Positions 8,295 to 16,965 of a stretch of DNA of 64,000 nt are shown here, in pieces. The notes under the pieces were generated by a model, which was not told where the DNA came from, made no database searches, and worked only from the letters and a program-made list of their open reading frames with translations. The stretch comes from JACMLD01 sp038207265 (lineage in GTDB: Bacteria > Bacteroidota > Bacteroidia > Chitinophagales > Chitinophagaceae): assembly GCA_038207265.1 (NCBI GenBank), contig JBBQZZ010000016.1:1-64000 (forward strand). Direction: 5' to 3'. A program made the position numbers and the translations under genes. Numbering within the stretch: position 1 is the first letter of the stretch; each line of letters begins with the position of its first letter.

Positions 8295-9346
8295 CCGAGA
8301 ATTGAGCGGTGGATTTCTTTCTCGTATTCCCAAACACAAACGAATTGTTTGTCACTTATAGCTTTTAAAACCGGCTGCTGACCTTTTCCCAGAAGTTGCT
8401 TTTTCCCATTCGGCAATAGGCAGACTACTTCTCCTTTTTCAGTCCATGCATATACTTTTTTACCGCCAACAATTTCTATGGTACAGCTTCTTCCTTCTCC
8501 TATTTCCACCTCCTGCTTTCCCGGTTCACTCGCAAACATTTTTCCTTCCCTGCGCCAAACGGTAAACACGTTCCCGCTCTTATCCATTGCCAATGCTCCG
8601 CCATCCATAGGGCAACCGTTCAAAGCCCAGCTACCATTACCTAATTTTTGTGCGTCGCCGAAATTATTGCCTGCATCTGAGGAACTTATCAGGTATAAAT
8701 CCCTGTTTCCATGTAACCAGTTGCGGAACATTACATATACATTATCGCCCTTAACCGCTACAGACGGCTTACAACATTCACAAACAGTAGTATCGGGCGA
8801 GGCATAAACAAGAATATTCTTAGACCATGTTTTACCACCGTCTGTTGACTTTGCACCAAATATCTTGTTGTGTTTATCTCTCAAGTCAAGCCACACTGCA
8901 AAACTAACCCCACCGTCGGCACTTAATGCCATCAATCCTTCTTTTGAAACAGTATCCACATCATTGACCCTACCAGCAGGTTTCCAAGTAACTGCTTTAC
9001 CTTTTGTATAGGAAGATATATTACCCGCCCTATTACATGCAGTGACTATTATATCCTCTCCCGATGCAGCAATCTGTGGTCCTCGCGTATGGGAAGCATC
9101 GAGCTCAGGTAATACTTCGATTAAGGAAGGGACTGTAAAACTGATGCCATTATCAGCCGAAGAAACATACATTATGCTATCACCTGCACCATATACCATG
9201 TTTAACTTGCCAGAGTTGTCCTTTACCATTGCAGGCATCTGGCCGCTGGCAATTACTAAAGGTGCTGGTAGTGACTTTTTTTCTTCTCTGCAACGAGTGA
9301 AAAGAAGGAGGAAAATAATGCTTGTTACTAAAGGTATTGCTTTCAT
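8285..9346 (-). CDS. BNR/sialidase-fold lipoprotein, metal-island type (copy A)
   Basis: 353 residues with a lipoprotein signal (FLLLFTRC, Cys at about 19) and a beta-propeller of BNR/Asp-box repeats (STDGGKTWS, SSDAGNNFG, SADNGISF). It is annotated as exo-alpha-sialidase-like in many genomes, but no catalytic sialidase set is visible. A conserved TTVCECCKP segment with CxCC in the middle and a later Cys (NGCPMDGG) could bind metal; this is inference. The start is 3 bp after the AraC stop, so they are translationally coupled. A close paralogue is at 17934-18995, again directly after an AraC gene. Confidence 0.8.
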   Translation of the reverse strand: MKAIPLVTSIIFLLLFTRCREEKKSLPAPLVIASGQMPAMVKDNSGKLNMVYGAGDSIMYVSSADNGISFTVPSLIEVLPELDASHTRGPQIAASGEDIIVTACNRAGNISSYTKGKAVTWKPAGRVNDVDTVSKEGLMALSADGGVSFAVWLDLRDKHNKIFGAKSTDGGKTWSKNILVYASPDTTVCECCKPSVAVKGDNVYVMFRNWLHGNRDLYLISSSDAGNNFGDAQKLGNGSWALNGCPMDGGALAMDKSGNVFTVWRREGKMFASEPGKQEVEIGEGRSCTIEIVGGKKVYAWTEKGEVVCLLPNGKKQLLGKGQQPVLKAISDKQFVCVWEYEKEIHRSILGIL

Positions 9347-9349
9347 GTC

Positions 9350-9908
9350 TTAAATTTTATCAAGCGGTTTACGGTGCTGATTTCCTATCGTTTTAAAATG
9401 TGTTGGCGTAAGGCCGGTGACCTTTTTAAATTGTGCCGAAAGATGCGCTACACTGCTATAACCCAATTTGAAAGATATTTCACTCAAATTTAGCTCATCA
9501 TACACCAGTAACTCTTTTACTTTTTCAATTTTTTGAAGGATAAAGAATTGTTCAATGGTAATGCCTTCTATTTCAGAAAACAACCGGGAAATATAACTAT
9601 AGTCTTTGTTCAGCGATTTACTTAAAATCAATGATGCTAAAATGTTCTTCTACTTCCCCCGGCTGCACTTTTTTAATCAGCAGGGTTTTTATTTTTTCAA
9701 TCTGTTTTTGCTTTTGCGTGTCAAGCAGTTCAAATCCTAATTCTTTCAGCCTGTTATTAAATTCCAGCAATTGTTTGTCTGTCGGAACTTTGGTTAATTC
9801 CACTTCGCCCATGCTAACCTGTAATGGTTGCAGTTTCAGTTTGTCCAGTTCCTGTTTCACCACCATTATACAGCGGTTGCAAACCATATTTTTTATATAG
9901 AGGTTCAT
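9350..9908 (-). pseudogene. CxxC-domain AraC-type regulator, frameshifted copy
   Basis: Two overlapping frames (9618-9908 and 9350-9631) together give the same protein as the intact gene at 18999-19559. The first covers the N-terminal domain with MVCNRCIMVV and ends ...SIIDFK; the second resumes at LSKSLNKDYS and contains the AraC helix-turn-helix. Relative to the paralogue the junction lacks two bases (TTTTAAG here, TTTTCTAAG there). The second frame could start at a TTG at 9631, giving a split two-protein form, but the simplest reading is a 2-bp deletion that inactivates the gene. Sequencing error or recoding cannot be excluded. Confidence 0.75.
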
Positions 9909-10640
9909 GCCGCAAAATTAAATATTATTACCTTTTCTTTTTAAACTAGCCAGTTATGAAGGAAAAGGCAAGATAAGCTGGGAGTTATCAACATGGTAGA
10001 TGAGATTAGGCCAATTCTGTCAAAGATATGGCAGGTTATGGTGTATGCTTTAAAACTCTTACGCAATGAGTGAAATCATTTAAAACTGAAGTAGGTGAAT
10101 ATACGGCCCGTATTATTCCGTTGCACAGGCTAAAGTAATTTTTGAAAAATTGGGCGTTCTCTGTAATATGCTGAATTGATCGGACCGTTCTTGATTTTCC
10201 AGAAAATATTATCGTACTCAATAATGCCTGATCTGGTATATAAAGCCACATGACTAACATACGGCAAAAATGATAGCAGAGTAGCGGGTCAAAAGTATTC
10301 AATTCGTCATGTCTTTTCCATTTCCAGCTATTGCCGAAAAGAATCTGCTAAACACTGAATCAGTTATAAAGACTTCTCTCAAAAAGTGAAATAAAGTAAG
10401 ATTTGCGTTGCTTTTGAGTTTTTATAGAATAAAAAAAGCAAAATCTGCGATGGGCCCGTTTGTAAAAAAATATTACCGGACGGGTTACAAATTGAGAATA
10501 AAGATTAAAGCTGTCTAAGATTTTATTAATTTCGAGAATAATTTACTTGAATAAAGGTTAATAAGAAAATGCAGAAAGTTAGCTTGCAAATCGACAAAAT
10601 AATCGACAAAATGTCTAAATAATTGATTCTAAGAATGTAA
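9909..10640. other. Non-coding stretch without recognisable gene
   Basis: No convincing gene. An 88-codon minus-strand frame at 10036-10302 lacks recognisable motifs. A short plus-strand frame ending ...IIDKMSK at 10618 lies just before the tRNA-like sequences and could be the tail of a lost gene, but this is not supported further. Confidence 0.5.
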
Positions 10641-10664
10641 TTGTAATCCAATCCGGGTCACAAG

Positions 10665-10697
10665 GCGCAATTTTAATTGCGCTTTTTTATTTTTAGA
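10665..10697 (+). terminator. Strong rho-independent terminator behind a tRNA 3'-end remnant
   Basis: Perfect 8-bp stem GCGCAATT/AATTGCGC (loop TT) followed by TTTTTTATTTTT. Immediately upstream (10644-10660) is TAATCCAATCCGGGTCA, which resembles a tRNA T-arm plus acceptor 3' strand, so this looks like the former terminator of a tRNA gene. Confidence 0.75.
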
Positions 10698-10704
10698 AAT
10701 GAAT

Positions 10705-10784
10705 TATTCGGTAGCCCAGTTGAATAGAGCATCCCGACTTATAAATTGGGAAGGTAATTGGTTTGAATCTAATCCGGGTTACCA
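10705..10784 (+). pseudogene. tRNA-like sequence (degenerate tRNA)
   Basis: The order of tRNA parts is visible: TA (712-713), D-arm GCCC...GAGC around AGTTGAATA, anticodon arm CCCGA/TTGGG around CTTATAAA, T-arm ATTGG-TTTGAAT-CTAAT (757-773), 3' acceptor CCGGGTT, then ACCA (781-784 of this kilobase). Defects are a mismatch in the D stem, an 8-nt instead of 7-nt anticodon loop, and a poorly paired 5' acceptor strand (TATTCGG). A functional tRNA is therefore unlikely. The T-arm/acceptor half is nearly repeated at 10644-10660. Confidence 0.5.
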
Positions 10785-10908
10785 TGCATGGGATTGCTAA
10801 TTTGTTAAAATAGAATTGTTGAACCCGCAAGTGAATGACACAACAGACACTGAAAAATTATCCTATGCTGGTAAATAGAAAACCTCATCCTTAGAAAAAG
10901 AGGAGGCT

Positions 10909-11130
10909 TTACGTACGGCTTATAGTTTCTGACTGTTTACGGGCAATAAGCCAATTGCTCATTTCCTGTATTTCCATCGATTGAGAACTAACAACCTTTG
11001 TTGCTATATTTTTAAGTGGCGTATTATTTCCGTGATATAAATAAGCTGATGCATTTTCAATAGCCTATTGGTGATGTACTATCATTTATGTTGCAAAATC
11101 ATTATCAATATTTCAGGTTATAATTTGTTC
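10909..11130 (-). pseudogene. Decayed DUF305 gene remnant
   Basis: Read on the minus strand with two in-frame stops, the segment gives NDFAT-stop-MIVHHQ-stop-AIENASAYLYHG, then IATKVVSSQSMEIQEMSNWL, ending at a TAA at 10909-10911. This is the typical DUF305 pattern (MI.HH..AI..A, then the amphipathic helix with Q..EI..M..WL). The stops in the conserved core show it is dead. It lies downstream of the surviving DUF305 gene at 11347 and is probably an older copy. Confidence 0.7.
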
Positions 11131-11144
11131 TGCAGAAGCATTAA

Positions 11145-11290
11145 CTATGCTGCCATCTTTCTATATTCTTCCGCACATTGGTTACAAACAACCTGGCAAT
11201 TTGCATGATGAAGCACAATGATATATATAGTTGTAAATTTTAAACATGCCACTATACAAGTTTGTACCTGAGATATCCTGCCATGATCTT
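11145..11290 (-). pseudogene. C-terminal remnant of a four-helix-bundle copper-binding protein (Csp/DUF326-like)
   Basis: The minus-strand frame ending at the TAG 11145-11147 reads TCIVACLKF... and then HHANCQVVCNQCAEE, YRKMAA. This matches the end of Cys-rich four-helix copper-storage proteins (HC..C...C..CAE.CRKMAA). No start and no upstream helices remain, and some of the usual Cys positions are changed. It fits the copper context. Confidence 0.6.
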
Positions 11291-11346
11291 TATTTTTATT
11301 GACTGGCAAATTGGTTTTCAAGTTATTTATTGATAAAGCCGTTTTT

Positions 11347-11757
11347 TTAACTCGTGTGTTGGTATTTATCCATCCTCTTTAATATTGCCTCCATTTCAGC
11401 AATCTCTTTTTCCTGTGAACTGATAATTCCTTCCGATAGCTTTTTAACTTCCGGGTCTTTTATTTTTGCATGTTTACTAACCATAATTGCTGATGAATGA
11501 TGAGGTATCATGGCTTTCATATACTGTACATCTGCTACGGGCGTTTGGGTACGCAAACCAACCAGTGCCAGCACAAACACAAGAATGCCCGCTACAATTA
11601 TGACTGCATTGGTCTTTCTGCTCGGATACATTTTCCCCATCATCAGCATCATTACAACTGCCATGGAAGCAACCATCAAAATGGTCATGTAAATCCGTGT
11701 GACGCTTGTATGATAATGGCTGATGCTGTCTATGTTAAGAAACATAACTATGTACAT
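11347..11757 (-). CDS. DUF305 membrane protein, N-terminus shifted out of frame
   Basis: 136 residues: two hydrophobic segments (IYMTILMVASMAVVMMLMM and AVIIVAGILVFVLALVGL) and a DUF305 domain (about 75-130) with MKAMIPHHSSAIMVSKHA and the acidic helix QEKEIAEMEAIL. His-rich DUF305 proteins are linked to metal resistance. The frame upstream of Met1 continues in another phase from ATG 11840 (MENKMKTEEMKGMNYRKFS...) to a run of six T; one more T would join LLVLF to IMYIVMF and restore a third membrane helix. So either the gene has a 1-bp deletion, or the assembly does, or translation starts internally. Confidence 0.75.
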   Translation of the reverse strand: MYIVMFLNIDSISHYHTSVTRIYMTILMVASMAVVMMLMMGKMYPSRKTNAVIIVAGILVFVLALVGLRTQTPVADVQYMKAMIPHHSSAIMVSKHAKIKDPEVKKLSEGIISSQEKEIAEMEAILKRMDKYQHTS

Positions 11758-11907
11758 GATGAAAAAAGAACAAGCAGCATAATGCTGAATTTGCGATAGT
11801 TCATTCCTTTCATTTCTTCTGTTTTCATTTTGTTTTCCATTTTCTTAAATTTTTGGTTAAATCTTTTTCAAAAGATTATTTATTTAAAGTATGTACCCAA
11901 AGCCGTG

Positions 11908-14577
11908 TTAGTAAGTTAATGTGATGCCTGCTCCTAATCCCATGTCGCTATCGTAATGGGTTGATATAGATATAAATTTCGTAGCGATGTAGCGCAAGCC
12001 AGCCGTGTATTCTTTATCGGTATTAATTGCCATATTTAAACGTAATCTGCTGGTAACGGGAATATCTTCACGGCTAAACTGAAACCTGAATTTTCCATCG
12101 CCATCAACCCTTGCATCTGCTATAAAAAGCATTGGCAATGTATAGGCAATGCCTGCTACTACCGTGTGACGATTATTCTTATTACTCTTTTGCCCAAACC
12201 AGTTTCTTTCTTCACTACCAAAAATATTTTTAGGACCACCTTCTATTTTATAGTGGTAATCAAAGCCTACATATGGATAGAGCCATTGCATTCTACCTAA
12301 GTAACGACCAACCATGGTTTCACTTTCGTAACCATGCATATCATGATACCCTAAATGCCACATCTCTGTTATTTTATATCGGGTGTTAGCAAGCATAACA
12401 TTGCCATCACTTCCGTTACTTTCGACACCAATCTTTGCCATTGAATGAAACATCCTGTCGTCCGTTTTTAGATTGCGATAAGCCAGGGCTGGATTGGGTA
12501 TTTCCGGATTCAGCGGTGAATTTTCATACCTGAATATCCTTCCCATTCCGCTCATCATGTGATATAAAATATGACAGTGAAAAAACCAGTCGCCGCTTTT
12601 GTTAGCTGCAAATTCAATAGTGTCTCTTTCCATGGGCATAACATCGATTACATTTTTTAGCGGCGCATAATCGCCTTGCCCGTTTAATATTCTAAAGTCG
12701 TGACCATGCAGGTGCATGGGATGCCGCATCATGCTATTGTTATACATAATTATGCGGGCGTTCTCGCCTTTCTTTATCAGTATTCTATCACTTTCGGAAA
12801 TGGTTTTGTTATCCAATGTCCAAACGTACCTGTTCATATTGCCAGTTAAATCAAACGACAATTCTTTAACGGGACCATCAGGCAAAGTTGTTTTGTATGG
12901 TGAACGCAACATACCATAGTTAAGTGTTACTATATCCGCATCGTTGTTGTCCATATCCATACCTGCCATGCTGTGCTGATGATTATTCATTTGCATTTCC
13001 TTGCCCTTCATTTGCATTTTATCATCCCCGCCCGAAGGTTGGGCAGGCATCTTCATGCCGTGCATTTTATCAACTTGGATAGTGTCTGCAGGATTAGCCG
13101 GACCGGTTATTTCAGGATACATTACAGTATTCATATCCATTTGCTGGTTTTGCATTTTCATACCTTCCATTTCTATCATATTACCATGCATATTCATCAT
13201 GCCGTTCATCATCTTCATGCCTGCGAAATACTTTAGCTTAGGCAACTTTGTAGCAGGCACTTTTTCGCCGCTACCTAACCAAAGCGAAGTGGATTTTGTG
13301 CGGTCTTCTGGCGTTACTAAAAACTCATAGCTTTTGTTTTCAGGAATGGTAACTACTACATCATAGGTTTCAGAAACGGCAATAATTAAGCGGTCTACTT
13401 CTACCGGCTCCATATCCAAACCATCACTGGCAATCACTGTTATTTTTCCACCTGAATAAGTAAGCCAGTAATAGTCGGAGGCACCGCCGTTTGCAATGCG
13501 TAACCGCACTTTATCACCCGCTTTGAATTGCGGATAGGCATCTTCTTTTTTCCCATTGACTAAGAAAGCATCGTAGTACACATCACTTACATCCATTGCA
13601 TTCATGCGCTTCCATTCGTTGGTGATTTTTGTTTTAAAATGCCCTGACCCAATTGCTTCTGCGTAGCTTTGAGTAGTACCTTTTTGTATGGCAAACCAGT
13701 CTGAAGCATTGTGCAATCTGCGATTGATTTGTTCCGGCTTCATGTCTGACCATTCACTCAATGCAACGGGTATTGTTGGTATATCCCACTCTTTTCTCTT
13801 ATTCATAATAAACATTCCATACATGCCGATCTGTTCCTGGAACATGGAATGGCTATGATAAAAGTGTGTACCGTTTTGTATGATTGGAAATTTATACAAA
13901 TGTGTAGTGTGAGACATTATTGGCATCTGCGTAAGATTAGGAACACCATCGTACTGGTTTGGCAATTGCAGCCCGTGCCAATGCAAAGCAGTTTCTTCAT
14001 CCAGGTTATTATGTACATAAATTTCCGCGGTATCACCTTCAGTAAAGGTGAGGGTAGGCATTGGTATCTGTCCATTTACCGCAATGGCCCTTTTTACTTT
14101 ACCTGAAAAATTAACCATTGTATCAGCTATGTACAAATCGTACCTGACTGTTCTTGGTGGAATGTTGTTTGGCAGATATTTTTTATCAAACTTTGTATAA
14201 GTAGAATCGGCAGACATATTCATTTCCCGGCCATTTATATTCATCATTTTTTCATTGGCGGTATCGCCTGTCATTTTCATGCCCTCTATGCCCATATTTT
14301 TTTTCTGCATAGTGTCCTTGAGCATTTCCATTTTAGGATTGCCCGGCATGGCCTGTTGCTTTTCAGATTTCGGTTTTTCTTTTACCAATTTCATACCGCA
14401 CTTTGGGCAGTTACCTGGCTTTGAAGCATGTATCTCCGGGTGCATGGGGCAGGTGTAAGTAACTGATTGTGCTTGTGACGTCATTCCTTTTTTATTCATG
14501 TCCATACCCTTCATATCCTGCGCTTGAACCAGGGAATAAAGGGGAAACATGAATAAGACTAAAATAAATTTTTTCAT
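11908..14577 (-). CDS. Multicopper oxidase with N-terminal heavy-metal-binding domain and C-terminal CopB-like barrel
   Basis: 889 residues. Signal peptide (1-20); heavy-metal-binding domain with YTCPMHPEIH and NCPKCGMKL (about 40-66); Met-rich linker; multicopper oxidase (about 140-690) with HWHG at 199-202, HFYHSH at 238-243, HPMHLHGH and HCHILYHMMSGM near the end, so all T1/T2/T3 ligands are present. A Met/His-rich insertion lies at about 450-560. After the oxidase, about 185 residues (from DDRMFHSMAKIG to the final GAGITLTY) resemble CopB outer-membrane proteins, with alternating strands and terminal aromatic residue. The protein thus looks like CopA(Pco)-CopB fused. It would oxidise Cu(I) in the periplasm or at the outer membrane. 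Confidence 0.88.
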   Translation of the reverse strand: MKKFILVLFMFPLYSLVQAQDMKGMDMNKKGMTSQAQSVTYTCPMHPEIHASKPGNCPKCGMKLVKEKPKSEKQQAMPGNPKMEMLKDTMQKKNMGIEGMKMTGDTANEKMMNINGREMNMSADSTYTKFDKKYLPNNIPPRTVRYDLYIADTMVNFSGKVKRAIAVNGQIPMPTLTFTEGDTAEIYVHNNLDEETALHWHGLQLPNQYDGVPNLTQMPIMSHTTHLYKFPIIQNGTHFYHSHSMFQEQIGMYGMFIMNKRKEWDIPTIPVALSEWSDMKPEQINRRLHNASDWFAIQKGTTQSYAEAIGSGHFKTKITNEWKRMNAMDVSDVYYDAFLVNGKKEDAYPQFKAGDKVRLRIANGGASDYYWLTYSGGKITVIASDGLDMEPVEVDRLIIAVSETYDVVVTIPENKSYEFLVTPEDRTKSTSLWLGSGEKVPATKLPKLKYFAGMKMMNGMMNMHGNMIEMEGMKMQNQQMDMNTVMYPEITGPANPADTIQVDKMHGMKMPAQPSGGDDKMQMKGKEMQMNNHQHSMAGMDMDNNDADIVTLNYGMLRSPYKTTLPDGPVKELSFDLTGNMNRYVWTLDNKTISESDRILIKKGENARIIMYNNSMMRHPMHLHGHDFRILNGQGDYAPLKNVIDVMPMERDTIEFAANKSGDWFFHCHILYHMMSGMGRIFRYENSPLNPEIPNPALAYRNLKTDDRMFHSMAKIGVESNGSDGNVMLANTRYKITEMWHLGYHDMHGYESETMVGRYLGRMQWLYPYVGFDYHYKIEGGPKNIFGSEERNWFGQKSNKNNRHTVVAGIAYTLPMLFIADARVDGDGKFRFQFSREDIPVTSRLRLNMAINTDKEYTAGLRYIATKFISISTHYDSDMGLGAGITLTY

Positions 14578-14670
14578 CGTTCAATATTTTTATTTGCAGC
14601 AATTTCTTTTACGAATGAAAATTCCTTTGAATACCTTGATCAATATTTGTTTTATTTTTTTCACTTTACC

Positions 14671-15135
14671 TTAATTGTTTGCTAAAAGACTGTCTTTTGC
14701 TGATACTGCCCAATTAATCAGAATTGTTTTTTGCCCAGGCGTTAAAATTGCGTTTCTATGAATAAGTGCATAAGATAATATTGGCATGTCTCCATCTTTT
14801 ATTTGATTTATTATTCCTTGCAATTTGCTTTGTTGCTTACGAATAGACAATTCGCCAAACTGGCTAAAGTTTAGCATCGCTTTACCATTTTTTATATGCG
14901 ATGCCATTAACCATGCCCCAGGCTGTATAAATGAATACCAGGGATATCCGGTGTTATTGGTATGGCAATCATAACAAGATGTTTTTAATATGCCTGAAAC
15001 ATTTGCAGGCACTGGAACTGTTTTTTTAATATCCGTTTGCAAAATAGTATTGTTTTTATTCTGCACAGGCTGAATAAACTGAATTGCAACGAAGCCAATA
15101 AACAATCCTAGTCCTATCTTCTTTTTAACAGTCAT
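14671..15135 (-). CDS. Haem-binding-domain (monohaem c-type) protein
   Basis: 154 residues with an N-terminal hydrophobic anchor (KIGLGLFIGFVAIQFI) and a single haem motif CYDCH at about residue 54-58, within TSCYDCHTNNTGYPWYSFIQP. This agrees with the haem_bd family. The downstream part (QFGELSIRKQQSKL...MPILSYALIHRNA) holds Met residues that could be the sixth ligand. It ends at the MCO gene side and starts 5 bp from the DUF3347 stop, so it belongs to the same operon. It may move electrons from copper oxidation; inference. Confidence 0.85.
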   Translation of the reverse strand: MTVKKKIGLGLFIGFVAIQFIQPVQNKNNTILQTDIKKTVPVPANVSGILKTSCYDCHTNNTGYPWYSFIQPGAWLMASHIKNGKAMLNFSQFGELSIRKQQSKLQGIINQIKDGDMPILSYALIHRNAILTPGQKTILINWAVSAKDSLLANN

Positions 15136-15139
15136 AAGT

Positions 15140-15745
15140 TTACTTTAATTCTTCTTTCACCGTACCACAAGTTGGCATTGACTTACCTAAGTAGGGATTG
15201 ACGATTTCTTTTGTTTCGCTTATCCAGTTTGCTCCTTTGCCATCATTATACATGGGGCAATGATCATAATACAGTTTTTGTCCACCACCGAATGTTTTTA
15301 CCAATTGATAAATGTCTTTGCTCAACATATCAAAATGCTCCCGCTGGTGTTTGATGTTACCTCCGTTTGAACCAATATGCTCAGCATGTTCTTTGGCATC
15401 ATCTTCTACATCGTTGTAATTTTTTACCTGGTCTGCAGATAACGGAACTTTATTAAAACTGGCAAACGAAACAACCATTGCGTTTCCTGCCGTTGCGGCA
15501 TCTTTACTGTTGTCTTTTGCAAAGGCATTTTTCATTTGCAGGTAACTAGCCAAAATTCTTTTTATAGAAGCTGTATTTGCCGGTGTAGCCGTATTAGCCT
15601 GTTGTTTTTCAGTAACATCAGCCATTTTTTTGTCAACCGCTGCTGATGCAGGTTGAGTTGATTTGTTATCAGCAGATTTGTTGTCGGAGCTGTTGCAGGA
15701 AGCAAATGTGATTGCTGAGACTGCGATGATAATTAAACTCTTCAT
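15140..15745 (-). CDS. DUF3347 lipoprotein (copy 1)
   Basis: Start at 15745 (MKSLIIIAVSAITFASC) is chosen because it gives a clean lipoprotein signal with the lipobox Cys at about 17; the frame is open 57 bp further. A low-complexity Lys/Ala/Asn/Thr linker is followed by DUF3347 (about 75-200) with HQREHFDMLSKDIYQL, YYDHCPMYNDGKGANW and NPYLGKSMPTCG. The His, Cys and Met residues of those motifs are as in CusB/CopB-associated DUF3347 metal-binding domains. It is a paralogue of the next gene upstream. Confidence 0.85.
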   Translation of the reverse strand: MKSLIIIAVSAITFASCNSSDNKSADNKSTQPASAAVDKKMADVTEKQQANTATPANTASIKRILASYLQMKNAFAKDNSKDAATAGNAMVVSFASFNKVPLSADQVKNYNDVEDDAKEHAEHIGSNGGNIKHQREHFDMLSKDIYQLVKTFGGGQKLYYDHCPMYNDGKGANWISETKEIVNPYLGKSMPTCGTVKEELK

Positions 15746-15833
15746 TTTATTTTTTTTTAATTGATGCTGAATAATTAAAATAGGTAAAGCCTCAGGCTGC
15801 AAGCAACCGGTGGCTATCCTGTTAATTGAGTGA

Positions 15834-16334
15834 TTATTTTATGGTTTCTGTTACTTTGCCACAGGTAAGCATTGCCTTTCCGTAATAAGGATTTTTGATT
15901 GCCGCTTCGCTGCTTAACCAATACATCTTTTTCATTGGGCAATATGCCTGGTAAACAGGTTCGGCAGATAATTTAACTGCCTTTGCCAACTTGTATATAT
16001 TGTTTGACAGAGCAGAGAAATGTTCTCTTTGGTGGGAAATATCTTTGCTTTCCGAAATATGCCTCGCATCAAATGCAAGCTTTTCTTTCAATGGCATAAA
16101 AGTATTATGGTCAGCTTCGGATAATGCTTTCATATCAACATCCTCAATGGCTTTTGCAAGTTCGCCTGCTTTAACGGATGCTGTTGTTGCGTCAGTAGCA
16201 ACCAATGCATTCTTAATATCTAAGTAAGAATTGAGTAAAGCAGATAAAGAAGTAGTCTTTGTATTATCCTGGGCAAAGGAATGCTGAATCGATATAGCTG
16301 TAACGAATACAACCATAAAAAATATCTTTTTCAT
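15834..16334 (-). CDS. DUF3347 periplasmic protein (copy 2)
   Basis: 166 residues from ATG 16334 (MKKIFFMVVFVTAISIQHSFAQ), which gives a standard signal peptide. DUF3347 covers the rest: ISHQREHFSALSNNIYKL, QAYCPMKKMYWLS and NPYYGKAMLTCG. It lacks the lipobox of its neighbour, so one paralogue is soluble and the other membrane-anchored. Both probably bind copper in the periplasm. It is in the module B operon, between the HYC_CC_PP protein and the lipoprotein paralogue. Confidence 0.85.
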   Translation of the reverse strand: MKKIFFMVVFVTAISIQHSFAQDNTKTTSLSALLNSYLDIKNALVATDATTASVKAGELAKAIEDVDMKALSEADHNTFMPLKEKLAFDARHISESKDISHQREHFSALSNNIYKLAKAVKLSAEPVYQAYCPMKKMYWLSSEAAIKNPYYGKAMLTCGKVTETIK

Positions 16335-16417
16335 TTTTTTTGATTTAATGTTTGAAGAATAGAACAATTACACACTCGAGTTTGCAGTCAAGCAGCTATG
16401 CAAAACATTAGATCAAA

Positions 16418-16882
16418 TCAAATTTGAAAACTCTGAATTAGTATGCGAATGTCAGGAGGGGGAGGGTGGAAAAATTGAACAATGTGTTTGTTGGTACGAA
16501 CAGATATTAATTCAGAAATATTAATCCTAAATAAATTACTAATAAGAGTCGTAAAAATGTGAGCATTCAAAGCTGTTGCAGTATTCTGGTTGAGGCTCTT
16601 GTCTAAATTTTGAAACTGAACAACACCATCATTGCAGCAACCGCCCTTTTCTGATTCTTCTTTAGAACCGTGCTGATACTTTGTTGTTTTATCGTGATGC
16701 TGATGCTTTTTACTGTCAGCATGTACATGAACAACTGGTTCAGTGGCTTGTTCCTTATCGTGATGATGTTTGATATTAAAACCCATATCTACACCCATAG
16801 CACAAGCAAAGCCGATAGCAGTATTCATTGAGAAAACTATTAAAAGAAAGGCTGCCTTAATTTGTATGGCTATCTTTTGCAT
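16418..16882 (-). CDS. HYC_CC_PP family exported His-rich metal-binding protein (copy 2)
   Basis: 154 residues, same length and layout as the protein at 2661-3125: signal segment (AAFLLIVFSMNTAIGFA), His clusters (KHHHDKEQ, HADSKKHQHHDK), CC in KGGCCNDG, and the C-terminal FHPPPPDI. Charged metal-binding segments have diverged more than the two ends. Operator site 4 is 84 bp upstream with a TATCTTTA -7-like box, so this is probably the first gene of the DUF3347-haem-MCO transcript. Confidence 0.82.
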   Translation of the reverse strand: MQKIAIQIKAAFLLIVFSMNTAIGFACAMGVDMGFNIKHHHDKEQATEPVVHVHADSKKHQHHDKTTKYQHGSKEESEKGGCCNDGVVQFQNLDKSLNQNTATALNAHIFTTLISNLFRINISELISVRTNKHIVQFFHPPPPDIRILIQSFQI

Positions 16883-16965
16883 CTGACTATTAAAAAAATA
16901 AGGTAATTAATTGAAAAGCAACGTTTCCTAAAGTGTAAAGATATACCCCGATCGCATTTAAAAAG

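Noticed and set aside
8285..9346. True sialidase function for the BNR lipoproteins
   Set aside because: Only the propeller and Asp boxes are visible; the Arg triad and catalytic Tyr/Glu set cannot be identified, and the context is metal resistance.
10036..10302. 88-codon minus-strand ORF as a gene
   Set aside because: No start context, no motif, unusual Cys/Phe-rich composition and no neighbours that need it.
10705..10784. Functional tRNA gene
   Set aside because: D-stem mismatch, 8-nt anticodon loop and weak acceptor pairing argue for a pseudogene.
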